64,000 nt of DNA from Sparassis latifolia. Lineage: Eukaryota > Basidiomycota > Agaricomycetes > Polyporales > Sparassidaceae. Where the stretch lies: positions 620,001 through 684,000 of the forward strand of contig CM031558.1 of assembly GCA_018466975.1 (NCBI GenBank). The letters are read 5' to 3'. Each line of letters starts with the position of its first letter. Position 1 is the first letter of the stretch. The position numbers were made by a program, and so were the translations under genes. A model generated the notes under the pieces. That model was not told where the DNA came from. It saw only the letters and a program-made list of their open reading frames with translations, and searched no databases. Shown here piece after piece: positions 13,021-24,928 of the stretch.

Positions 13021-13220
13021 GACGCCTTCGGATGGATGGCGAAAGGCAAAGCACGTTCAGATGATCTTCGAGAAGTTCTGCTACACATGGTCCAAAGGCT
13101 CGACCTTGCCTCAATTCTTGAATACACCGGATGCAAGAGATGACCACTTGAGCACCTGCTCTCTGATTACAAGCACGGGAGATCTGTCACTCATGCACGA
13201 CTTGGCAGGCAAGCGGTGAG
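13021..13220 (+). pseudogene. Vestigial transposase DNA-binding N-terminus
   Basis: Between the inverted repeats the + strand reads FGWMAKGKARSDDLREVLLHM, then LDLASILEYTGCKR. After a TGA at about 13140 it continues as LEHLLSDYKHGRSVTHARLG. The pattern of two helices, Y-TG-S/C-+R and a basic linker resembles the paired helix-turn-helix at the N-terminus of Tc1/mariner-type fungal transposases. No DDE catalytic region follows. The family assignment is inference from this pattern, not from an alignment. Confidence 0.5.
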
Positions 13221-13303
13221 ACCAGTTTTCGAGCGGGACATGGACTGTACAGATGCAACTTGGGGACTGGAATGAATTTTCACGTGTGACAAGAGTACTT
13301 GAT

Positions 13304-13657
13304 GGTGCCGCACTCGGCCTCAGTTTTGCAAGTGCACGATTTTTTACCTGGGCTCACTACAGGTACTCAGTAGGATGTGAGAAATTCAATAGCTATTTTT
13401 TCTGGTGTATACTGACAGAGGTAGAGGTACATCCACAAAAAATGAGGCAAGCTCAGAGAGCCGCAACTCAACCTGCTCGGATCGTTGTAAAAACCACGGG
13501 GCTCAACAGCCCTGACCTAGGAGATTCAGAAAATATATATATGTTGCAGGTTCCGGTGGCTAGTTGTCGAGATATGGGAACATCTTCATTTACAGTGCAA
13601 ACCGCGCGAAACGCGCGAAATCCGCGCGACCGCCAACTTTACTGCAAATGGCAATAA
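13304..13657 (-). repeat. Right long terminal inverted repeat
   Basis: Inverted copy of 12603-12956. Mismatches increase toward the inner border around 13304-13330. Confidence 0.85.
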
Positions 13658-13838
13658 ACACCGTCAGTGCAATAGATTCCTTGATGGAGATGAGTATGCC
13701 CTCGATTGCTATATTTCGTCCTGTACGGTCAGCTCGCCAACCATAGGAATTGTTTCCCCCTTGCTATGCTGAGATATGTGTTCAGCTACAGACAGAGTGT
13801 GGATAGAACAATCGGTCGGCTCAGGGTTTGATGCCTTA

Positions 13839-14169
13839 GGCTGTGTTCGGCACCCAGATACTGGCCAGCATCTCCAGATACCGGTATCTGGAGCCACTCT
13901 TTCCAGCCGTGCGTGACATCAGCCGAACCCACACGATCATTAGCCGGAAGGTCGGCTTGTCATGTGGAGGTCGAGGGAGGCCCAGAATATCATGAAAACA
14001 GGTTATGGCTGGAAGAATAGTAGCGATCTGTACAAATTATTCCCCAACCCTAATCAAAGTCTCAGTTACACAATGTCATGATCAGTCACACAGGATCACA
14101 TCCGGCCCGACACCGTCCGGATACTGGTATCTGGAGATGCTGGCCAGTATCTGGGTGCCGAACGCAGCC
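13839..14169. mobile_element. Harbinger-like MITE with TTA target duplication
   Basis: About 55 bases at each end are inverted copies of each other: GGCTGTGTTCGGCACCCAG at 13839, and its near-exact complement ending at 14169. Both ends abut TTA (13836-13838 and 14170-14172), the target duplication usual for PIF/Harbinger elements. Each arm contains the palindrome-like CCAGATACCGGTATCTGG, which in the right arm is CCGGATACTGGTATCTGG. There is no coding capacity. Confidence 0.75.
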
Positions 14170-14218
14170 TTATTCATAAGTACAGTACATGATGTTCACT
14201 ACATTGTTTCCATAGTAA

Positions 14219-14223
14219 ATAAG
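14219..14223. repeat. Copia target-site duplication, left copy
   Basis: ATAAG directly before the left LTR, repeated at 25134-25138 after the right LTR. Confidence 0.85.
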
Positions 14224-14419
14224 TGTTGAGAATAATAGGTAAAATCCCAGAGAATATCGTGATGATGTCTCGGATGAAGGGAAGACCCGATTACTCAGCC
14301 GGGTTCCCGAAATAGATTTCTTTATATACATTCTATATAAAGTTCCCTTACATAATTATTCCTCGCTGTGGCGGGCTCCATGGGTGCCCTCGGATCGCTT
14401 CCTCCGGGCATTCCCAACA
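14224..14419 (-). repeat. Copia LTR (3' LTR in element orientation)
   Basis: Begins TGTTGAGAATAATAGG and ends GGCATTCCCAACA. It differs from the other LTR by a 7-bp insertion (TCTCGGA region near 14268) and a few substitutions, so the two have diverged since insertion. A TATATAAAG-type motif lies inside. Confidence 0.92.
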
Positions 14420-14430
14420 CTCCCCCTCGG
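14420..14430 (-). other. Copia polypurine tract
   Basis: The minus strand reads CCGAGGGGGAG immediately before the 3' LTR, the expected site for plus-strand DNA priming. Confidence 0.75.
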
Positions 14431-17400
14431 GCCGATGGGCATCCCAAGCATTTCCATAAGCTTTTGGTGCCTTGGCTTTGTGAGGGGTTTGGTAAAAATA
14501 TCGGCTACCATATCTTCTGTAGGGCAGTAGATTATTTCCATTTTTCCGTCGTTTATCTTTTCTCGCACATAATGATACTTTATATCAAAATGTTTTGAGC
14601 GTGATACTGTGGATCGTGGGTGATTGAGATCGCAGCCATGTTGTCTCTGTAGACAATCGTCGGCTGTTCCTGGTCGAAGCCTATTTCCTTAAATAGATTC
14701 TGTAGCCAGATGGCTTCCCTTGCTCCGAGAGCGGACACCATATATTCCGCCTCTGTGGATGAAGAAGCGACTGTTGTTTGCTTCTTCGAACTCCACATTA
14801 TTGCACCTCTTCCTATTTTGTAAATGTATCCTGAAATAGATTTATGGTCGCGAATGTTATTCGCGAAGTCCGCATCTGTGTACCCGATGAGCATGTCTGC
14901 ATCGCGCCCTTTATTATCTGCTGGACCGTATACTATTCCGGCTTCATGTGTGCCTGCTAAGTAGCGGAGCACGCATTTGGCCCAGTGGGTCAGGTTCGGC
15001 CTAGCCGTGAACGAGCTCAATCTTTGAATAGCATACACGATATCCGGTTGCGTGGCTACTGCCGCATACATCAGAGATCCGATCAGCGAAGCATATCCGC
15101 TGTCTCGGCTTGACACCTCATTTGCATCATCCTCATCTTTCTCGAGGGTGACGTTCGGGTTGAGAGGCATCTCTACTGGGTTCGCGTTCTCGAGTCCGTG
15201 TCTTCATAGGATAGAATCAATATATTTGTTTTGCGATACCTTTATTGTTTTCTTTTCTCAGTTTTGCTTAATCTCTATTCCTACGATCTTCTTGGGCTCG
15301 CCTAGATCGGTAACTTCAAACATACTTTGGAGTTCCTTTTTCAGGTGGTCCATGAGGTCGCGATCATTTGTGAACAGTAATAAATTGTCCACCCATACAG
15401 TGACAATCTCTGTTTTTCCTTCTCTCATCCTGATGTACGCGCATGGGTCCGCGAATAGTTGTCTAAATCCCGCGTCGAGTAATTTGCGGTTCAGTATTAT
15501 ATTCCATTCGCATCTGGCTTGTTTGAGTCTATAGAGGGTGTTCTGTCACTAAATCCCTCCGGCTGGCACATATAAATTTCCTCTTTTAGGATACCATTCA
15601 GGTACGCGCCCTTGACGACCATCTGTTGGATATCCCAATCGAGAATTGCGGCTAGCCCGAGAATTGCACGGATTATCTCGAGACGGACCACCGGAGAATA
15701 TGTTTCTGTGTAGCTCATTCCCAGAATCTGTGAGTAGCCTTTAGCGACTAAATGCGCTTTGAATTTAATTACTTCTCCCTCTCTGTTCATTTTCTTTACC
15801 AGGACCCATTTGTTGCCTACCGGAGTTCTCCCTTGGGGTAAGTCCACTAATTCCCAAGTGCCCATGTTGTGTAGTTGCTCAAGTTCTGCTTGAACAGCCA
15901 TCTCTCACTTCGGTCATTCAGGTGAGTTCTTCGCATCGTTGAGCGATTTAGGCTCATTAGCCTCCATGTTTTCTTCACTCATCGCCACATATATGAGATC
16001 AGCGATTGATGCACTATCATTATCCTCAGCATCTGTGTCCGCATTATCTTCGGCGTCAGCATCGGGATCATTTAGCAACCAGTAATCTGGTCTGACAGTT
16101 ACGCACTTGCTTCATCTGGGCTCATTTTCATTGGGTGCGTCTCTATCCTCATCTTCTTCGCATCTGCGCTTTAGCAGGTTATTGACGGAGGACTGTAGCG
16201 CGTCTCCCCCTGAATCTGAAGACTCCCCCTTACGCTGCACATCTGCAGTCCTCGATTGTGGGGCATCGGGTCCTTCTCCCTCATGTGGTTGCAATGTCGC
16301 ATTATTTGGAGATGGATCCCGATTAGTGAAGTGGTAATTTCGCTCGTTTTTTATTTGATGTGTTTTGGCATCGTAATATTTAATAGTGTTCGGCCCGTCT
16401 ATATAGCCAACAAATACATATTTATTGGCTCTTGGTGCGAGCTTCAAGAGCGTGATGTCCTCTGTGAGAACCCAGACGACGCTGCCGAATTCTCGTAAAT
16501 GAGATATATTCGGCTTTGATTGGTTCCACTTCTCTTCAGGGGTGGCATGGTCGAGCGCGCTGGTGGGCACTCGATTTTTGATGTAGGCTGCATGTGATAC
16601 AGCCTCGGCCCATAGATAACGTGGTAGATCCTTTGCGTAGATCATTGATCTCGCGAGGGCAAGTAGCATTCGATTGAGATGCTCTGCGACTCCGTTTTGG
16701 GATGGAGAGTACGGTGCAGTCATCTCTATCTCAATCCCATGGGCGGCACACCAATTTGTTAATTCGGTGTTAATATATTCTCGCTCATTGTCTACGCGGA
16801 GTTTTCGCAGTTTGTTCCCAAAACGTCGATCAAGGTAGGTCATATAATTCTTTATCTTGTCTGTAGTTTCATCCTTCATTTTGGTAAACACGACTGTGCT
16901 TCATCGTGTGTAATCATCTGTGAAGGTTACAAAATATCTCCACCCACCTATTGCAGCGGTCCACACTGGGCCCCAGACATCGGTATGTGTAAACTCACTG
17001 GGCTGACGGCTTCTCCCGCTTGCCACTTTAGGGAATGGCTTCTTTGATGCCTTTCCCTGAATGCATGCAGCGCATTCGATATTGGCCGGGCTGGGCAGAA
17101 ATTGTAAGCCCTCAACTAGATGGTCGCACTGCAAAGTTTGTAGTGCGGCTTTGCTGATGTGTCCGTATGATTGGTGCCACTTTTCCCAGGTGCGCGGGTC
17201 GTTCTCGGACACTATGTATGCACTCCCTTGTTGCAGCTTAACCGCTCGGGCGTGAAATAAATATAATCTACCTTTCATTTTGGCGACAGCAAGGGTTTTT
17301 CCGCGGCGATCAATTAAGATTGCGTGCCGATCTCCCATGACTGTTTGGCCACCAGCTTCATCAAGTCTCGGTATTGAAAGTAAATTGCAGGGGGACCGCG

Positions 17401-18491
17401 GTGCATATAGTACATCGCGCAATTGGAACTTAATTCTTCTATTTCCTACTTTACTTTCGAGCTGTATGGTTCCCCGTCCATAGGCTTGGACAGTGCCAAG
17501 TCCGCTTATCGCGTGATGCTCAAGGGGTTTGTAGGTTATGAATATATCACAATTTTTCACGACATGTGACGTTGTCGCTGAATCGGCATACCAGTCATAG
17601 AAGGAATCGAAATCTTCATTCCCCGAGCTAGTGCCTAAGGATACCATATAGCTATCGCGATCTTCTTTATCATTCTCGCGTGCAACGTGCACTCTGTCCT
17701 TGCCTTTGCCGCCAGCATCGCGCATCTGCTCGAATTTTTGGCGCTTGTATGAAGGTTCTCTGGATGATGCACCTTGATATGGGGCATTGGACGGTCCCAC
17801 TCTGGAAGGCGCTTGTCCCTCCTTGCTGTCGCCCTTGGCCCAACAATCTTTCCTGACATGCCCAAACTTTCCGCAATTGGAACAGATGGGCTTGCCTCAG
17901 TTTCGGCATTCGTTAGCTGTGTGTCCCATCTTATGACAGATGGAACATTTCTTGATCGAGTCTCGCTTCCGCTTCTGGCTCTGGGTGGTAAGCACTTGCT
18001 CTGGCTCGACATGCTGATCATGGTCAAGATGGCACCTATATTCGCCGATGACTACAGTGATCAATTCCAGTGCTGTCATTGGCAGAGAGTTTGGCTGAGA
18101 ACTCATCGTGCCAGTGTACGACACCATATATGAGTCCCAGCTGCTGGGCAGGGACTTGATGAGGATCCCATTAAAATCTGCATCTGTTATTTGCTTTCCC
18201 ATCGTCTGTAATTGCTCGCGTATCTCCTGAAGCTTGGTGATGTGCTTCGGGATATTCACACCTTCATCAGCATGGTAATCGTAGAAAACTCAACTCAACG
18301 CTATGATCTCATGTTGTCCTTTCAGCTCCTTTACCGTGCAAAGCAGATCCCACATATGATGCGCCATTTCGCTCCTTCCATATGGATCACCTGTGCATCG
18401 TCCAGGCACATAATGATCAAATTCCTCGCCCTCTGATCCTTCTCGCCCCACTTCTGAATCTCGGCATTGTGCACTTCTCTGGTATCCGGAT

Positions 18492-18494
18492 TAG
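18492..18494. repeat. CACTA target-site duplication, left copy
   Basis: TAG before the left terminal repeat, matching 24669-24671. Confidence 0.85.
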
Positions 18495-18539
18495 CACCAC
18501 GTGAAATGTGAAATTTCTAAGACCCAGAATTTGGTTAGG
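18495..18539 (+). repeat. CACTA left terminal inverted repeat
   Basis: 45 bp beginning CACCACGTGAAATGTGAAAT. It is followed by subterminal direct repeats (ATTCTGTCGTG twice near 18560-18582), possible transposase-binding sites. Confidence 0.9.
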
Positions 18540-18852
18540 ATGCGGCAATTCTGGAATGATTCTGTCGTGATTCTGTCGTGATTTCCCCCTTACCGGAATG
18601 TCCCAGTAGTTTGCCAATAACAGAGTGATTTCCCAGTCATTTCTGGCCTTAGCTAAGAGTGCACGCGCTCATGCACGCTCATGTTATCACATACACACCA
18701 CCATACAATGCGCACGCGTGCCACCGACATGCTCAGCTACGACGCACTGCCAAACACTATCCTGCCGGACTACTGCTTGAACACCGCTACATATTGGAGA
18801 AGCTCGAGATAAATGCCTTCATCTGTGCGATAGGTCTTCTTGGTCAGTCCAT

Positions 18853-21800
18853 ATGCTAATCATACTCTCAGTGGTACAGATTCTGTGGTGGCAAGCTGAA
18901 GAAGCCTGCTTTTGCTCACTTTGCAGCCGGAGCATACGCGGTTTTAAGATCCAGTCCAAGCAAACAATTGCTCAACACAAGAAGAGAGATACTCAGCAAC
19001 AAGCCCAAGCCGCGGAATCACAACCTCTGGTGTCTCGCATAGGACTGCATACAGTTACCACTCAAGCTGATGTCACACTTTCAGAGGATCAGACTGGGGC
19101 ACTTGATTCTACCACTGGCGAGATACAGGAGTCTACACACCTTCTAGATGATTCTGGTGTCGCTTTTCCTAGTGCTGGAGACTTAGACAGTCCTGACTCT
19201 CCTGAAGGTTCTCACTGCGCAGATCAGTCATCTCTGGCGCAATCTGTGTTTGACGACGATGTCATACCTAACGATATACCTGATGAGCTTAGAGCTGCAG
19301 CCAATGATGGCAATCCCTCTCGGGAAGATGCAATGGTCAATGGAGCAGAATCTGATGCGCATGCCGCTGGAGGACAAGATGAAGATGCAAATGCCGCTGG
19401 AGGACAGGACGAAGATGCGCAAGAACGTGCTCGCCTTCTGGAGGATGATAGTGGACTTGCACCTGCATTCCGTGAACAACCCCCGGTGCGACTTGCATAT
19501 CTTGATGCAGTTCTAGGCAATGTCTTTGATTCTTCTACAGTGGCAGCTTCGGAGCAAAGTCTAAATACTTACCGGATGTCATAAAACTATGTGGCTGCCT
19601 GCCGACTTATCCAAAACCTGCACAAAGCCTCGTTACTGCTAAACAGCGACTGGGGCTCGATGTGGAGTCTTACTTCGAGAGGATTGCTATATGCACAGTA
19701 TGTTACAAGCCCTACACCTCTGACGAGATCGCTACATTGGCTGCCCCCAACTGTACTACTCACGCTGCAAAGGAATTGCCTACAGGGTGAAGTGTGACCT
19801 CGATGGCAAAGAAAGATGAATGCCGGCAAAAATACAGCCATATGCGTCTCTTATCAAAGTGCTCCGCCGTTTCGCTCTGCGTCCCAATTTCGTGAAGAAT
19901 CTTATCGACCCCACTACTCTGCACCATCGTCCTATTCCTACTTATGAGCTCATGAGTGATATCCATGACGCTGAGTGCTACGGTACTCTAGAAGTGGGCA
20001 CGAAGCGCGTGGTAAACCAAAACGGTGAAGTGTCAGATGTTGAGGTTTCTGAAGGTATCAGGAGAAGATTGTTGGAATGTGATGTGGGGCTAAGCTTCAC
20101 TATCAATGTTGATTGGTGAGTCTTACATTATGCAGGAGTCTGTTGCGAGAGTACTTGTGCCTCTATAGGTTCGGCATCACCGACAACCTGCCTCATTCTG
20201 CCGGTGGAGTGTATCTCACGATTAACAACTTGCACCACTCAGTGCGCTTTCTCCAACAGAATGTTCACCTCGCTACTGTCATTCCTGGCCCGAAGGAACC
20301 AAGCTTAGAGCAACTAAACTATTCACTGGATCCCTTGGTTAAGAAGATGCATCTGCTGAATACCGGTAAGATCATTCCTTCATGATATCGGGCTCAAGCA
20401 TCACTTTGAATGTGTGTATAGGTGTCATCATGCTAATGTATAGCCGACAAATTCCACCCCGCATTCAAGGCGGCCTGGAGTTGCATGTCAGCGACATTCA
20501 AGCAGCACACAAAGTCACCGGTTCGGCAGGGCATTCTCATAAATCACACCCTTGCAACATCTGCCTTATATCGCATGATGACATCAATACCGCAGCAGGG
20601 TATAGCATCGCCCATAAGCCTCAATTTGTTTGTAATGAATTCCTCTTGCATACCTTCTTACACTCCAGATTTTGTTCTGCGAGATGATTGGCAACAACTC
20701 GCATCAGGATTCAAGTCGAAGAACGCCAAAACAAAGAAAAAGCAAAAGGAAATACTCGACCAGAGTGGAGTGCGACACTCTGTTTTGAACGAATGTGCGG
20801 GATTTATGCCAGTTGCAACTACGGCACTCGACTATATGCATAATTTCTATGGTTTGTTTTATTTGGTGCATGCACGAAGAGCTGACTGTATGCTCTCATT
20901 CAGGTATCATCAAAGAGATGCACAACAAAGTTTTGGATGAGGGGTACCTTCTAGATGCTGCAGGCTGGAGGCTGATGGAGGAGAGTCAGAACTCGATCAT
21001 CTGGCTGTCGGGTATTGGTCGGCTTCCTAAAAATGTGAGCAGCTCGCTAAGTTGTCTTGGAACATTTGCTAATCTGATGTCTTGAGCTTGGCGACAACCA
21101 TGGTTTGCAGAAGGCAGATCAGTGGCGTCGTTGGGTCAATGTGCAGACCACAGTAATGTGGATCTGTTGGCGTGACAAGAATGATAAAATTCCACACAGA
21201 GAACCACCGATTCCTTCGAATGCAAAGCACGAACCGACGTTCTGACGGTATCTTGATGAGGTGTACCAACTCCTCATCTACCTCTCTGTTGCTGAACAGA
21301 TCCTGGCCAGCAAAGCTATTTCCATGGACGAGGTTGGCCGTGGCCAGCGTTACTTGCAGAAGTTCTCTCAAGGCATGCTCGCACTCGGCGCACACTTGGT
21401 AATCAACCATCATATGAGTATGCATTATTCACTTGTATTCAAATCATTTGGCCCTGCATATGCATGGTGGCTGTTCGCATTTGAGCGCTGCAATGGTGAG
21501 CAAGAAGCTGTCAATTTAAATGGGCACGCCGAAGGAGAAATGGAGACAACACTGATGTGCAATTGGCTCGCGAAACAGCGTTTGTATGGATTGGTAGAAG
21601 TACTTTGAATCTTTGCAATTGGAGACTGCTGATACTCCTCTCGGTATACAGTTTGTCTCTATGCCAGAGAACGCATCCCCAGAGGAGCGGAAACTAATGT
21701 CTCGTGTAACCACACAGAAGGGTATGAATCGAGGTACCCTGCACACACAACTGGCAGGTTTTGGTACAGGTGCGACGGTCTTCTTTCGAATATGTTATGC

Positions 21801-22560
21801 CGCGAGTGATACAGTCTCCCAGATGGTTCAATAAGGATGTCGAACTCCACGCGTAGGAAGAAGGAAACAAGATTTATCAATCTTTGAAGCCTACCTCATG
21901 CCAAAGTATATGGCTTGCTCTTAAGCTATGCTCGCTCTGCATGGCCCGACCTCAATATTGTTGATGACTTCACCACATCTGCAGGTTTCATTCCCCTGTC
22001 AGCTTCTCATTCCGCTATTGGCATACCATTCCTGTACAGGGATGGTATACGTTATGGATCCTCGCTAGATGGCCGATCTCAAGCAGACCGCCATGCTTGT
22101 GTTGATTTTACACACTCCAGAGTGCCCTGCCGCCTGCTGTATCATTTTAAGCTAAGTATTACAGGCAAGCCACATGTATTCTGTTCTATTGTCCAACGGA
22201 TGAAGGCAGGCAGCGCATTCCAACCATGCCATGGTCAATGTAGTGCGCAACTAATATCTTTGTGAAAAATTGTGCACCAACTGACAGAATGTGCAGTGCA
22301 ACAGAACTCGGCATCTACATTGCCTATCATGACACCTACCATGACCTTGAGGTTGTCCCGACCGAGAAACTTGCAGCTGCAGTTGCATTACTACCAACCA
22401 CCTCTCGCCGCCTTGGCGCTGACGTGCCGTTATGGATAGTTCACTCGTTTGATCGGGTTAGTCTCATCGCCGCAGTGATTACACCTCTGCATTGACACAC
22501 TAATTCTGATGATACAAAGACGGGCATTGAACCTACTGATGATTGGCTGAATGAAGTTGA
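18853..22560 (+). pseudogene. Tnp2-type CACTA transposase, degenerate
   Basis: An N-terminal exon has a CSLCSRSIRGFKIQ zinc-ribbon-like start, a Ser/Asp-rich region and a short tandem repeat (AAGGQDEDA, twice). One base out of phase at about 19565, the frame continues KYLPDVIKLCGCLPTYP, then a Cys cluster (ICTVCYKPYTSDEI). The Tnp2 core follows with VDWFGITDNLPHSAGG, VIPGPKEPSLEQLNYSLDPL, DYMHNFYG, and LGAHLVINHHMSMH with FGPAYAWWLFAFER. These are landmarks of basidiomycete Tnp2 transposases (PF02992 type). A TGA at about 19817, a frameshift near 19770, and a run of stops after 21600 show decay. Real introns exist, for example about 20118-20169. The far 3' portion is barely readable. Confidence 0.8.
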
Positions 22561-22667
22561 ACAAGAACTCGACGGCAGACCCGACGATCAAGATCAGGAT
22601 GATGAACAAGAAACATGAAGGCCACATGGCCGACATCGCACACAGTGATCACTGCGACTCGCAGTAA

Positions 22668-24263
22668 TCAGGTCTCTAAGGTGAGAACTGTGTTCATGTC
22701 CTCACCATTCAATAACTCATCAAGCTCCGCCCTGGACTTCTCCACCGCACTCCGATCTATAGCGCGTTTCTTCCCCTTCCCCCTCTTTGATCCTTCTCCA
22801 TCGTGCTTGCGTTTCTTCTCACTTTCCGGCTCTGGATCTTCCGGGTCTCCCCACGCCATACCACTCTTAGCGACTCTCCCAGATGTAAACCAGTGCTCGT
22901 TCACATCTAACAGCTCTTGCTTTACCTGCCATGCACGAATCCGACTCTTCAAGTTCTTGGCCTTCAGTGGAACACTATCCTTTTTCTCTGCCCCTCGTAT
23001 ACGTGTGGTCGCTGCCTTGGCCTTGTCTGGCTCGGATCAGCAATGGCGTCGATGTCTTGGTATAACTGCTTAACCTGTGATTGGTATTAGTCCTCGTAGA
23101 TGCATAGAAATGGTGAGAACTCTCACGATATCACTACGATAGTCGGGCGCGTGACTTATCCATTTCTTCATTCCTTCCCCCGGGATTGCATCTGGATCGT
23201 CTTCGTCATCTGACATGGCGTTGGTTATGAATGCTGAGTCAAACTTAGCATCTGTGTATGTGGAGTGTGCGCGTTTGCGCTGGTGAGCTTTGAGTTTCTT
23301 TCAGGCGCAATGTGAGTACGATGCATTTTGATATTGTAATCAAAACTCACCGACGAGAATCGGGAATTCTGTGCTTGCGGGGCCTACTCTGTCTTGTATC
23401 CTTGGTAGCTACAGGCAACACCTGCCCCTCATCCTCTCCACCACCTTCGACGACCTGCTCACCAAAGCCATCATCTTCAGTGACTTGTAAGTCATCACTG
23501 CTCTCTGCAATCTTGTTGATCTTGCGCCACTCATATGCCATGTAGTCATACTTCGATCTGATTTGGGTCTCGAGGTCTGTATCGAGGATGTCCTCTAGGA
23601 ACTTCTTGCATGTCAGCACCCATTGGGCACCGAGCGCACGAACTGTCTCTAACACCTTTCGAAGACCCATGGCATTGGCTTTCTGAGATGCGGAGTGCTT
23701 CCACATGAAACGGATAAGTGGCTGGTGAGTACCCGGGTCCTTAGGCCACAGCTCATGCTCGCGTGATATCTGATAAGGGTAGAACAGCAGAGACTTGGGG
23801 TCAATCTTCGGAACACCCATCAAATGTTTGAATGCCATATTGACGGCATCCTGAATCACTGTATTTAGCTGGCTGATATGGCCGATAACACTTAGCGTGC
23901 GTACTTTGATCGGCTTACTCTCTGCAGCATCACGACTGAGCTCCAGTTTTTTCTCGTCCTCATCCATCTCATCTGCGGGCTGCTCTACTTCTCCTGCCGT
24001 TGCGCATCAACTTCTTGTGCAGAGCTCGGCCCGCTGTTGTCACCGCCTTCGACTGCAATACCTAGTTGCTCCTCAAGATATTCAACCCGCTGCTGGATCA
24101 CTAACAGCTCGCCTTTGAGGACCTGGTTCTCCCCATGCAGAACCTGTACGATCTTCTGTGTCTTCTCCTTGTATGCTGACAAACTTGTTTTCAAGTTTTC
24201 TATCTCCTCGACGGCAGCGTTGAGCTTCGCAACATTCAGATTCAGCGCTGAGTTGCTAGCCAT
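22668..24263 (-). pseudogene. CACTA accessory protein (coiled coil), degenerate
   Basis: Convergent to the transposase. The likely start is the ATG at 24263 (MASNSALNLNVAKLN), leading into a heptad-rich coiled coil (EEIENLKTSLSAYKEK, then ENQVLKGELLVIQQRVEYLE). A one-base frameshift near 23990 separates it from a second block (VRTLSVIGHISQLNTVIQDA ... WKHSASQKANAMGLRKVLET). After an intron at about 23291-23350 come MSDDEDDPDAIPG and a lysine-rich C-terminus ending at 22668. Another frameshift lies near 23038. It corresponds to the second, non-catalytic gene common in CACTA elements; I do not recognise a named domain. Confidence 0.6.
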
Positions 24264-24623
24264 GACCGATAGCAGGGTGCTCAAGTGGGGTGTCAGGTTG
24301 CTCTTCCCCGTCTCTGAGTCCGGACTTATGTGCACGTTGGCTTGTCATCGTCTTCCTGTAGTACGCTAGCTGTCTGCGAATCCCTATGGTGTCATTTGGG
24401 TGTCCGAGAACGCGTCTAAAATAATGCATTTTCATTCATTTTCTACTGCCATATAGGGAATTTTTGTGAATTACACAAGCCTGATCATGACTGAACAGAA
24501 TTTGACCAGAATGCTACCTGAAACTTCTCAGGAACATCGCCATAACCTAGTTAAACCGACAAAGTTCTGTGATGGGCAGGATTTCATAAGAATGTACTCA
24601 GAACCTCCTCCGAATCGATGTAA

Positions 24624-24668
24624 CCTAACCAAATTCTGGGTCTTAGAAATTTCGCATTTCACGTGGTG
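24624..24668 (-). repeat. CACTA right terminal inverted repeat
   Basis: Complement of the left repeat with one mismatch (ATGCGAAAT against ATGTGAAAT). Confidence 0.9.
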
Positions 24669-24671
24669 TAG
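24669..24671. repeat. CACTA target-site duplication, right copy
   Basis: TAG after the right terminal repeat, matching 18492-18494. Confidence 0.85.
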
Positions 24672-24928
24672 CACTCGGCTCTGGTTTCTGTATCTCACCG
24701 GTGATGTAGCTGAGAAGCTTCTTCTCATCCAGGAATGCAGTCATGCGCCTCTTCCACGGCATCCAGTTGTCCTCCTTCAGAGGATGGATCCGATACATAC
24801 TGTTCGGAATGTCCTTGTCATCATTCGACATCGTGTCGCCCGGAACAGGGGTAGTTTTTCTTGTATGGGTGAGGATAGTTTTATTGGTTGTTAGCAGCAG
24901 TAGGATACAAGTCCGAGGTTTAGACGGT

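Larger units (their letters stand above)
12603..13657. mobile_element. Defective DNA transposon with 354-bp terminal inverted repeats
   Basis: The sequence from 12603 (TTATTGCCATTTGCAG...) reappears inverted up to 13657, and the two arms match for about 354 bases with few differences. Both ends can be read as TA followed by TTGCCATTTGCAG, which would fit a TA target duplication of Tc1/mariner type. Because TTA/TAA is itself palindromic, the exact border is ambiguous. The central ~350 bp encodes a helix-turn-helix-like transposase N-terminus (see the separate entry) but no catalytic domain. The element is therefore non-autonomous, presumably mobilised in trans by a relative elsewhere. Confidence 0.8.
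18495..24668. mobile_element. CACTA (EnSpm-type) DNA transposon inserted in copia gag
   Basis: Terminal inverted repeats of 45 bp start CACCACGTGAAATG and differ by one base. The 3-bp duplication TAG is at 18492-18494 and 24669-24671. This end sequence and 3-bp duplication, together with a Tnp2-type transposase on + and a second convergent gene on -, define a CACTA element. The copia gag frame is continuous across the insertion once one TAG is removed, so the CACTA arrived second. Both of its genes carry frameshifts or stops, so this copy is not autonomous. Confidence 0.92.
14356..24831 (-). pseudogene. Copia gag-pol polyprotein, degenerate and interrupted
   Basis: The gag start (MSNDDKDIPNSMYRIHP) is at 24831. 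The frame is cut at 24669 by the CACTA element and resumes at 18494. Visible in order are two CCHC knuckles (CSICHKMGHTANEC and CSNCGKFGHVRKDC), a protease site (WYADSATTSHVV, altered from the usual DSGA), and an integrase with KWHQSYGH, THTDVWGPV, VDNEREY and SPSQNGVAEHLNR. Reverse transcriptase follows with YSPVVRLEIIR and WVDNLLLF, where the catalytic YVDD has become WVDN, then RNase H with TDADFANN and SSTEAEY. Stops include TGA at 16901-16903, 15912-15914 and 15903-15905, each where a Trp codon (TGG) is expected. Frameshifts lie near 15530 and 14590. No product can be made. Confidence 0.9.
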
